From Verrucomicrobiales bacterium (GTDB lineage: Bacteria; Verrucomicrobiota; Verrucomicrobiia; Limisphaerales; CANJXF01): 64,000 bases of DNA. A program made the position numbers and the translations under genes. The notes below the pieces were generated by a model. That model was not told where the DNA came from and made no database searches. It saw only the letters and a list, made by a program, of their open reading frames with translations. The stretch lies in assembly GCA_947478865.1 (NCBI GenBank), contig CANJXF010000018.1:1-64000 (forward strand), written 5' to 3'. The number at the start of each line of letters is the position of its first letter. Position 1 is the first letter of the stretch. Positions 57,067 through 64,000 of this stretch are shown in pieces.

Positions 57067-57951
57067 GTGAAACACAAAACCGCATCCGCAATTCTGGGAG
57101 CAGTTGCGATTGCTGCTGGAATTGTCGTCTGGCAAAGCCAAGTGACGCGGGAACCGGTGATTCGCGGCGAAGATCTTTCCTGGTGGCTTGAACCTAACCG
57201 CTCGGGGACAGCAGATTTCAAACTCGCCCTGGAAGAAATGGATGCTCGCTGTGTCCGTTATCTAATTGGCGAATTGGATTGGAAGCCAGCGCCCGCCCCT
57301 GGAAAAATTCAAAGGTTTTTGCCCACCTCTGTTAGCCGTTTTTTTATTCGGCAGCAGCGTGAGGATCATCGACGAGAAGCTGCATCGATTTTAGGAAAAT
57401 TGGGGCCGCTTTCGAAACCAGCAATTCCTGCTCTTCGCAATCTCGCGCACTACTCGGCCAATAATCAAACTTCGAGCGAACTGTCGGCGCAAGGTGAGGC
57501 AACAGGCGCGCTCGTTTTGCTCGGAGATGAATCACTGGACTCCTGCATCGATAAGCTTCTTGATCCAAAGAATCAGGATTGGAAAAGCGCTTGGTGGGCG
57601 ATTGTCGCCCTCAGGACCAACGCCGCTTCAGCGGTTCCACGCATAGGCCAAGCATTTCACGCTTCAAACGATCAGAAATTTCGAGGGCGAATTGCTTTCC
57701 CGCTTCGATTTATCCGAAGCTATCCGGAACTAAGCGTCCCCATTCTAAGATCGCTTCTCAGCCATGAAGACAAATCTGTTCGCTTTCAGGCAATCGCCGG
57801 TCTACTGAACTTTGGCGTGGATGCTGAGCCGGCTTTGCCTGATCTGACAAATCTTCTGCAAACTGATCCAAGCAATCGTCAAATCCTGACGCTCGCTATT
57901 ACCCAAATCGAATCCGCGTCACCCGAGGCGAAACGCAGTGAGCCAAAATGA
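57067..57951 (+). CDS. HEAT-like repeat protein inserted in the ABC operon
   Basis: 294 aa from a GTG at 57067. An N-terminal membrane or signal segment (ILGAVAIAAGIVVWQ) is followed by alpha-helical HEAT/ARM-like pairs (REAASILGKLGPLSKPAIPALRN, SVPILRSLLSHEDKSVRFQAIAGLLNFG, shown in parts). Its composition is visibly more AT-rich than the neighbouring genes. The last nine residues (PEAKRSEPK region) are read from a second copy of the ATPase 3' end in a different frame. The stop overlaps the next permease start (ATGA). It looks like a later arrival between ATPase and permease; partner or substrate unknown. Confidence 0.75.
   Translation: MKHKTASAILGAVAIAAGIVVWQSQVTREPVIRGEDLSWWLEPNRSGTADFKLALEEMDARCVRYLIGELDWKPAPAPGKIQRFLPTSVSRFFIRQQREDHRREAASILGKLGPLSKPAIPALRNLAHYSANNQTSSELSAQGEATGALVLLGDESLDSCIDKLLDPKNQDWKSAWWAIVALRTNAASAVPRIGQAFHASNDQKFRGRIAFPLRFIRSYPELSVPILRSLLSHEDKSVRFQAIAGLLNFGVDAEPALPDLTNLLQTDPSNRQILTLAITQIESASPEAKRSEPK
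57913..57937. repeat. 25 bp direct repeat, right copy
   Basis: Matches 57030-57054 exactly. After it the sequence CAGTGA, then GCCAAA before the permease ATG, looks like the original ATPase stop and the original junction to the permease. Confidence 0.9.
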
Positions 57952-59402
57952 ACGTGCTCCCGATCATCGTCCGAGAGCTGCGCGCCGAGGCACGGCGCCC
58001 GGTCAACTATCGCCTGCGCATGTTCAGTGCCGTCGTTGCTCTCGTGGTGCTCGGATTTTTTGTCTGGGCGGATGCCGATGCCCGATCCGGCAGTCGCGCC
58101 TTCAGCTCGCTAACCTTCGGGATCTTCTGCGCCATCTGGGTGGGTGTTCCCGCGCTCGCCGCCGATTGCATCAGCCGCGAAAATCGAGAAGGAACGCTGG
58201 GGCTGCTCATTCTGACTTCGCTCAAGCCGCTTGAAATTGTTTTGGGCAAAGGCGCCATTCACGCCATCCGCTCGCTCACCCTGGTTGTCTCCGCCTTGCC
58301 GATTATCACCATTCCTTTTATGCTCGGCGGAATCACCGCGACCGATGTTCTCCGGACTTTTTTGTTTAACCTGTCTGCGCTCATCCTATCGCTCGCCGCC
58401 GGATTGCTCGCTTCCAGCCTTTGCCGGCAATGGACCCGCGCCATTATTTTAGCGGAAATTTTCGCTGGCGGTTTGGCGTTCGCCTTTGTTACGGCACTCA
58501 GCCTTTTCGTTGGTGGAACGGTCGGCGCAGCAACCCGCGCCTCGGAACGGCTCGTCGTCGTCGCCCAGCTTTTTTTTGATAGCTCGAGTTCACCCCTTCC
58601 TGCAACCACGGCTGGCCCGCCTAATATCACCGCGTTCTTGTTTCTGGCCGTGATGGGCTCGGGGGCCATTCTTGCGCTCGGGACAATCCTATCCGCCTAT
58701 CGTCTGAAAACGAGCTGGCAGGACAACCCGCCATCCAACAGGCATCGTTGGATGCAAGATGTGTTTTTCAAACCCAGGATCGCGCTGGGATTGCTCCGCA
58801 AGCAAAACCGATCACGCCTGACGACAAACCCCGTGGGCTGGCTTCAGCAATATTCATGGACGGCGCGCTCCAGCAAATGGGCGTGGTGCTTCATCGTTAT
58901 CCTCGGCGTCTCATGGCTCATGGCTGAAGAGGTGCGGCTGGTTCATCTCGGTTGGCCCTGGCTGGCCACGGGCTTGTTTCTCAGCATGGCATTCAGCGCC
59001 GTGGCGAGTTTTCAAAGGGAAAAACAGAACGGCGCTTTGGAACTGCTCCTGGTGACGTCCCTGGGCGAAAGGCAGATTATCTTCGGACGGCTCCGGGGCA
59101 TCTGGGGCCAATTTCTTCCGGCGTTTTTAATTCTTCTGCTGACCGCCGTCCTCTTTCGTCTGGGAAATATTTTTAATTCAACGCTTCATTTTCTTTTCGT
59201 GCCCGTGGTCGGACTCTACTTCGCCATGCATCTGAAAAACTTCGTGGTGGCCTGGCTGCTCACAGCGGGCCTGACCTTGTTTATCCCGTCATTCTACTTC
59301 GGTTTTTCGCAGTCGCTCTTGCTGGCTTTCGTGACGAGCCTCGCCGCCGTCCTCCTGTATTTTGAAATGAAAGATCGAACCTTCGCTTTGGTGCGAGTCT
59401 GA
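57948..59402 (+). CDS. ABC-2 type permease 1
   Basis: 484 aa inner-membrane protein. The opening MNVLPIIVRELRAEARRPVN is almost identical to the next gene. Two blocks of about six helices each are separated by a cytoplasmic stretch with NPVGWLQQYSWTARSSKW. The conserved REGTLGLLILTSLKPLEIVLGK and FQREKQNGALELLLVT loops are typical of this ABC-2 group, in which the loop contacts the ATPase. Likely exports an unknown substrate together with the ATPase at 56108. Confidence 0.88.
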   Translation: MNVLPIIVRELRAEARRPVNYRLRMFSAVVALVVLGFFVWADADARSGSRAFSSLTFGIFCAIWVGVPALAADCISRENREGTLGLLILTSLKPLEIVLGKGAIHAIRSLTLVVSALPIITIPFMLGGITATDVLRTFLFNLSALILSLAAGLLASSLCRQWTRAIILAEIFAGGLAFAFVTALSLFVGGTVGAATRASERLVVVAQLFFDSSSSPLPATTAGPPNITAFLFLAVMGSGAILALGTILSAYRLKTSWQDNPPSNRHRWMQDVFFKPRIALGLLRKQNRSRLTTNPVGWLQQYSWTARSSKWAWCFIVILGVSWLMAEEVRLVHLGWPWLATGLFLSMAFSAVASFQREKQNGALELLLVTSLGERQIIFGRLRGIWGQFLPAFLILLLTAVLFRLGNIFNSTLHFLFVPVVGLYFAMHLKNFVVAWLLTAGLTLFIPSFYFGFSQSLLLAFVTSLAAVLLYFEMKDRTFALVRV

Positions 59403-59406
59403 AAAC

Positions 59407-60975
59407 ATGAACGTTCTTCCCATCATCGTCCGAGAGCTGCGCGCGGAGGCGCGGCGCCCGGTGAATTATTGGTTGCGAACCTTCGGCGCGGCGCTCCTGA
59501 CGGTTTTTTTCGGCCTCCTTCTGGCCAACCAGTCCAACCTCAAGTCCGGGAAGGAATCGTTTGCCGTTCTCAGCTTTGTCGTTTTTATCGGCATTTGGAT
59601 TGTCGTCCCCGTGCTCACCGCCGATTGCATCAGCCGCGAAAAACGAGAGGGAACTCTCGGCCTCCTCTTTTTAACCCCGCTCAGAGCAATCGAAATCATC
59701 CTCGGCAAAGGCTGCATTCACGCCATGCGCTCGCTGACACTGATCATTGCGGTGCTGCCGGTGATGGCGATTCCTTTCGTCCTTGGCGGAATCACCCGGG
59801 CCGATGTGATCTGCAGCCTGCTCTTGGACCTGACTGCGCTTTCGCTGGCCCTCGCCGCGGGATTGCTCGCGTCCTCACTCGCCCGCCAATGGTCGCGCGC
59901 GCTTATTTTAGCGGAGATTTTTGCCGCCGCCTTTGCTTTCGTTTTTTTGAAACTGCTCTTGTTTCTCGTGATGGGAATCCGCCAAGGAAACATCCTTGAA
60001 GACATTGGCTCCGTGTGGCAGGCGTTTTTTTTCTCGGCTCCCTTCAGCCTGCGACTCGGCTTCAGCTCACTTCTAGGCACAACGGCGAGTTCTATTCCCC
60101 TGAACGTCATTGCCCTCTTTTCCACGTCGCTGCTGGTCTTCCTCTTGGTCATCTTCTTTGCCGCATTCCGTTTGAAAAAAAGCTGGCAGGAGAGTGCCCC
60201 ATCGCCTCGACAGCTCTGGCTGCAAAAGACCTTCTGCACCCCGCGCTTTTGGCTCAACACCTTCCAGCGCCGCAATCAGGGACGGCTCTCGCGCAATCCC
60301 GTCGGCTGGCTCCAACAATATTCCTGGAGTTCGCGCCTGAGCAAATGGGGCTGGTGCTTCGTCATCATTGCCTTCATATCCTGGTTGATCGGGAGCAATT
60401 TCACCCTGCTGCACCAGGGCTGCACGGTGCTGAACTACGGCCTGCTCGCCAGCATGGCTTTCAGCGCGGTTGGGAGTTTCCAGCGGGAGAAGCAGAATGG
60501 CGCGCTCGAGCTGCTGCTGGTGACACCGCTGCGTGAGAACCAGATCATCTGGGGCCGTTTGTGGGGAATCTGGGGACAGTTTCTTCCCGCGTTTTTCATT
60601 CTCATCCTCAGCGTGGTCGCGGCTCCCAATCACTATTACGCAAACTACATCGGCCTGAACCGGACGGACTTCGAAATCTTCCCCGCCGTCCGCGACTTCA
60701 TCATTGTTCCCGTCGTCGGACTCTATCTTGCCTTGAGAATTAAGAGCTTTTTGGCCGCATGGTTCCTGACCTGTGTGCTGACTCTTATCTTTCCCGCATT
60801 CCTCCTTCCGGCAATTTTTGCCTGGTTTGGTATCGGAGGCCCGAACTTCAATGCGGCCACGGAGGATTCAATTCGCCTTCTCCAGACTCTTTTGCTTGTG
60901 CCACTGGCAGCGTGGATGGCGTTCAAGTTGTTCGAGCGATTGAGAAACCGAAGCTTCATCTTCGTGAACGGCTGA
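59407..60975 (+). CDS. ABC-2 type permease 2
   Basis: 522 aa paralogue of the preceding gene: same start MNVLPIIVRELRAEARRPVN, same loops (KREGTLGLLFLTPLRAIEIILGK, FQREKQNGALELLLVTPL) and same central NPVGWLQQYSWSSRLSKWGW, but different helices elsewhere. Starts four bases after the previous stop. The tandem copies probably arose by duplication and may form a heterodimeric channel. Confidence 0.88.
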   Translation: MNVLPIIVRELRAEARRPVNYWLRTFGAALLTVFFGLLLANQSNLKSGKESFAVLSFVVFIGIWIVVPVLTADCISREKREGTLGLLFLTPLRAIEIILGKGCIHAMRSLTLIIAVLPVMAIPFVLGGITRADVICSLLLDLTALSLALAAGLLASSLARQWSRALILAEIFAAAFAFVFLKLLLFLVMGIRQGNILEDIGSVWQAFFFSAPFSLRLGFSSLLGTTASSIPLNVIALFSTSLLVFLLVIFFAAFRLKKSWQESAPSPRQLWLQKTFCTPRFWLNTFQRRNQGRLSRNPVGWLQQYSWSSRLSKWGWCFVIIAFISWLIGSNFTLLHQGCTVLNYGLLASMAFSAVGSFQREKQNGALELLLVTPLRENQIIWGRLWGIWGQFLPAFFILILSVVAAPNHYYANYIGLNRTDFEIFPAVRDFIIVPVVGLYLALRIKSFLAAWFLTCVLTLIFPAFLLPAIFAWFGIGGPNFNAATEDSIRLLQTLLLVPLAAWMAFKLFERLRNRSFIFVNG

Positions 60976-60985
60976 CCGAATCACC

Positions 60986-62632
60986 ATGACGCTACTGCCC
61001 ATCGTCGAACGAGAACTCCGCGTGGCGGCGCGGAGCAAGATCACCCACCGCATCCGCATCTACGCGCCGATGGTTGGGATCATCGTCACGGGCTTGTTTC
61101 TCACGTTCGAATCCCGGGCGGGCACCGGTTTCAGCGTCGGCACCTATCTGTTCATGGCCTTGGGTTGGCTAAGCTTCATTTTCGTTTCGTTCGCGGGAGT
61201 GGTTCTGACTTCGGATTCCGTCAGCGAAGAACGGCGCGAAGGAACCTTGGGGCTGCTCTTCCTCACCGACTTGCGCGGCTACGACATCATTCTCGGCAAG
61301 CTCATGTCCAGTTCCCTGCAATCGTTTTATGGGTTGCTCGCCATCTTTCCGGTCCTCGCGTTGCCGTTGCTGATGGGCGGCGTGACGGGCACCGAGTTCT
61401 GGCGCATGCAACTGGTCCTGGTCAACGGCCTGTTTTTCTCGCTCGCCTTGGGAATGTTTGTTTCGTCGGTCAATCACGATTCACAACGCACGCTTCAGAC
61501 CACATTCTTGCTGATGGCGGTCGTGCTGCTCGGTTTTCCGTTGCTCGACCCGTTCTACCATTGGACTTCCATCGACCATCTGTTTCTCGCGGCGGCCAGT
61601 CCGGGAACAACTTTCGCCATGGTGCTCACCAAAAAGTACCACCAGTTTTGGAGCTGCCTGGCGATCTCTCACGCGCTCGGCTGGACCTTTCTCGTTCTTG
61701 CCAGTTATTACACGCCGCGTCTTTGGCAGCAGAAATCAGCGGAAGAAAAAACCGAAACTCGCTCCTCCAATTTAAGATTCGGTTCGCCTCAAAGCCGCCA
61801 GCGCGTTCGCGCCCGGCTTATGGCAATCAGCCCCGTTTGCTGGTTGATTGCGAGGCGGCCGCGGCAGGGTTTCGTTTTTCGAGTTCTCATCTGGATTGCC
61901 TTCGGGCTTTTTATTGTGGCCTACGCAATGGGGTCGGTGTCCCAGAGTTTTCAAGCCCTGCTTCAGGGCGGTCGGGCATTTCTCGGATTCGCGCTGCTCG
62001 TCTGGATGGCATCGCAGGCGAGCCGTTTCTTTGTGGAAGGCCATGGCAACGGCGCTTTGGAACTTCTTCTCTGCACGCCGTTGACGGTGAACGAAATGAT
62101 TCAAGGCCAATGGCACGCGCTCAAGCGCCTTTTCTTTTGGCCGGTTGTTTTGATGCTCGTGGTGACCGCTCTCGGAAGCATTCTCCAGATGAAAGGCATG
62201 GGGGCTCCTTCAATAAATTTAATGCCGTTTCACATTTTCACCCTGGTGACAGGCTTGATCAATCTCATCCTCGGGCTCATCACCTATGGCTGGGTGGCGA
62301 TGTGGCTGGGCCTCGTCACGCGAAAGGCCAACATCGCCCTGATTAAAACATTTCTTTTCGTCATGATCCTCCCGTGGTTTGCGACCATTCTCTTGCAGCT
62401 CTTCCAGGTTTTTGCACCGGGCTTTTGGGGGCAAAGCTGGTTTGGACTTCCGGCCATGAGTTACATCACCACCGCAGCCTGGATGGCCAAAGACGTTGCG
62501 TTCATTCTTTGGGCGAGAAAAAATCTTTACAGCCGCCTGCGCGAAATCGCTTCCGGCGGAGCCATCGCGAGGCGGCCTGAGAATAGTCTTCCGCCAGCCG
62601 GTGCGCCTCCTGTAATTGTGAGCCCGGCATAA
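60986..62632 (+). CDS. ABC-2 type permease 3
   Basis: 548 aa, opening MTLLPIVERELRVAARSKIT, a second sub-type shared with the next gene rather than with the previous two. Key loops: RREGTLGLLFLTDLRGYDIILGK and EGHGNGALELLLCTPLTVNE. Twelve or so helices predicted. The C-terminal tail is Pro/Ala-rich. Starts 10 bases after the previous stop. Confidence 0.88.
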   Translation: MTLLPIVERELRVAARSKITHRIRIYAPMVGIIVTGLFLTFESRAGTGFSVGTYLFMALGWLSFIFVSFAGVVLTSDSVSEERREGTLGLLFLTDLRGYDIILGKLMSSSLQSFYGLLAIFPVLALPLLMGGVTGTEFWRMQLVLVNGLFFSLALGMFVSSVNHDSQRTLQTTFLLMAVVLLGFPLLDPFYHWTSIDHLFLAAASPGTTFAMVLTKKYHQFWSCLAISHALGWTFLVLASYYTPRLWQQKSAEEKTETRSSNLRFGSPQSRQRVRARLMAISPVCWLIARRPRQGFVFRVLIWIAFGLFIVAYAMGSVSQSFQALLQGGRAFLGFALLVWMASQASRFFVEGHGNGALELLLCTPLTVNEMIQGQWHALKRLFFWPVVLMLVVTALGSILQMKGMGAPSINLMPFHIFTLVTGLINLILGLITYGWVAMWLGLVTRKANIALIKTFLFVMILPWFATILLQLFQVFAPGFWGQSWFGLPAMSYITTAAWMAKDVAFILWARKNLYSRLREIASGGAIARRPENSLPPAGAPPVIVSPA

Positions 62633-62633
62633 A

Positions 62634-64000
62634 ATGACTTTTCTCCCCATCGTTGAACGAGAACTGCGCGTGGCATCACGCCGGCGCGGAACCTACCTGG
62701 TCCGCGTCGCCGGCGCGCTGGTTGCGCTGGCCATTGCGGGATGGATCATGCTTGTCGCCAGCAACGATCCCTTTGATCGACTGGGCCAGACGCTCTTTTT
62801 TCCGCTCTCAACAATTCTGTTTCTTTACAGCCTGATCGCCGGAACGAAGGTGACGGCGGATTGTTTGAGCGAAGAAAAACGGGACGGAACGCTCGGGCTT
62901 TTGTTTCTGACCGATTTGAAGGGATACGACATCGTCGCGGGCAAGCTGGCGGCCAATTCGCTCAATACCTTTTACGGATTGCTCGCGGCGTTTCCCGTTC
63001 TGGCCATCTCGCTGCTCATGGGCGGAGTCACCTCGGGTGAATTCTGGCGAGTCGCCCTCGTTTCCGCCAACCTCCTGTTCCTCTCGTTGACCATCGGGAT
63101 GTTTGCGTCCGCCGTGTGCCGGGACGAACGGCGCTCGATGTCGCTCGCCTTTCTCGTTTTGCTGCTGGTCCTGGCCGGGGCGCCCGCAGTGGAACTGAGC
63201 TTCCACATTGCCGACAACCAGCGCGCGACGACGACGGCGTGGCTGGTCTTCAGCCCGGCGTTTTCGTGCTTCTCGGCCTTCGGCCAGCGCATTGGATTCG
63301 TTGCAAAAGATTTTTGGGTTCCAGTCGTTTTGACCCAGGTTTACGGCTGGCTGTTCCTCGCCCTCGCCAGCGTCATTGTTCCTCGCGCATGGCAAGACCG
63401 CGCCGCGTCGCCGCTCAAATTTCGCGCGTTCTGGAGAATTTTGCTCTCGGGCAATGCCAGGAAGGAAACGGCCCGTCGGACCGAATTGCTGAACACGAAC
63501 GCGTTCCTGTGGCTGGCAGCGCGAGAGCCGTTCAAGATCAAGTTTCTTTGGGGAGTTTTCCTGTTCTTCGGAATCCTGTGGCTCTGGGCGTGGGCCACGT
63601 GGCCGAAAGAATGGGCGAGCCTCCCCGTCTATATTTGCACCGCGCTGCTCTTCCACACGTTGCTTAAATTCTGGATCGCTTCCGAAGCCTGCCATCGATT
63701 TGTGCAGGATCGGAAAAGCGGCGCGCTCGAACTCCTTCTCTCCACCCCGATCAGCGTGGAGGAAATCTTGCACGGTCAGAAACTTGCGCTGATTCGGCAA
63801 TTCGCCGGGCCAGCCATTTTCATTCTCATTATCGACACGGTTTTCCTGTTCGCGGGACTCGGAAGCCGGGAATTAGGCATGGATGGCCCATCGATTTGGG
63901 TTATGGTCTGGCTCGCTGGAATGATCGTGTTTGTCATGGACCTTTTTGCCCTGAGCTGGACGAGCATGTGGTGCGGAATGAGCAGCGCGAAAGTGAACCG
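62634..64000 (+). CDS. ABC-2 type permease 4 (cut by window end)
   Basis: At least 455 residues are present; the 3' end lies outside the window. It opens MTFLPIVERELRVASRRRGT, closely like permease 3. It has loops KRDGTLGLLFLTDLKGYDIVAGK and DRKSGALELLLSTPISVEEI. It starts one base after the stop of permease 3. Whether more permeases follow cannot be seen. Confidence 0.88.
   Translation, partial: MTFLPIVERELRVASRRRGTYLVRVAGALVALAIAGWIMLVASNDPFDRLGQTLFFPLSTILFLYSLIAGTKVTADCLSEEKRDGTLGLLFLTDLKGYDIVAGKLAANSLNTFYGLLAAFPVLAISLLMGGVTSGEFWRVALVSANLLFLSLTIGMFASAVCRDERRSMSLAFLVLLLVLAGAPAVELSFHIADNQRATTTAWLVFSPAFSCFSAFGQRIGFVAKDFWVPVVLTQVYGWLFLALASVIVPRAWQDRAASPLKFRAFWRILLSGNARKETARRTELLNTNAFLWLAAREPFKIKFLWGVFLFFGILWLWAWATWPKEWASLPVYICTALLFHTLLKFWIASEACHRFVQDRKSGALELLLSTPISVEEILHGQKLALIRQFAGPAIFILIIDTVFLFAGLGSRELGMDGPSIWVMVWLAGMIVFVMDLFALSWTSMWCGMSSAKVN

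Overview
The window looks like a chromosomal segment of a GC-rich member of the Verrucomicrobiota, most like the Pedosphaera/Limisphaerales (subdivision 3) group. This is inferred from gene content: secreted RCC1/Ig-like repeat proteins with long Thr/Asn-rich stretches, an H-X9-DG type pseudopilin, PQQ-like beta-propellers opening with a W-P-x-[FW]-R-G-P motif, a sulfatase, a D-aminoacylase-like amidohydrolase, a TIGR04222 protein, and housekeeping genes of matching style (gatB, nadE, hemL, ruvX, truA, trmL). No rRNA and no CRISPR array are present; there is one tRNA (Val, UAC).

Layout. 1-5 kb: outer-membrane barrel, lipoprotein, an IS remnant, and an adaptor plus FtsX-type permease with no ATPase beside them. 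5-32 kb: mostly intact envelope and metabolic genes (GDSL esterase, RCC1/Ig protein, pseudopilin, gatB, histidine kinase, sulfatase, amidohydrolase, Ku, giant Ig protein, DUF192, nadE, metallophosphoesterase, hemL, TIGR04222 protein, PQQ propeller, LOG). 32-34.3 kb: DUF3024 protein, a second PQQ propeller and short duplicated sequences.

34.3-46 kb is a restriction-modification graveyard, all on the minus strand except one gene. A type I locus is recognisable as hsdM (5' part) and hsdR (middle and 3' part), but hsdS, the 3' end of hsdM and the 5' end of hsdR are gone. In their place sits a compact, apparently intact three-gene module: a small AdoMet-binding methylase, an Eco57I-like NPPY methylase and a GIY-YIG nuclease fused to an SF2 helicase, with overlapping start and stop codons. 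The hsd remains are riddled with palindromic insertions: a four-helix-bundle (23S-IVS type) element in hsdM, a REPIN-like pair, a 275 bp element with terminal inverted repeats, smaller hairpins, and a complete secreted-hydrolase-like gene in the middle of hsdR. A DUF433/DUF5615 toxin-antitoxin-like pair borders the island.

46.8-53.8 kb: ruvX-truA-trmL, then a uronic-acid group (GH28-like and pectate-lyase-like beta-helix proteins, a GloVer-repeat pseudogene, tRNA-Val, a uronate-isomerase-like enzyme). 53.9-64 kb: a long plus-strand ABC-2 operon (membrane protein, ATPase, four tandem paralogous permeases, the last cut by the window end), into which a HEAT-like gene has been inserted with a 25 bp direct duplication of the ATPase 3' end.
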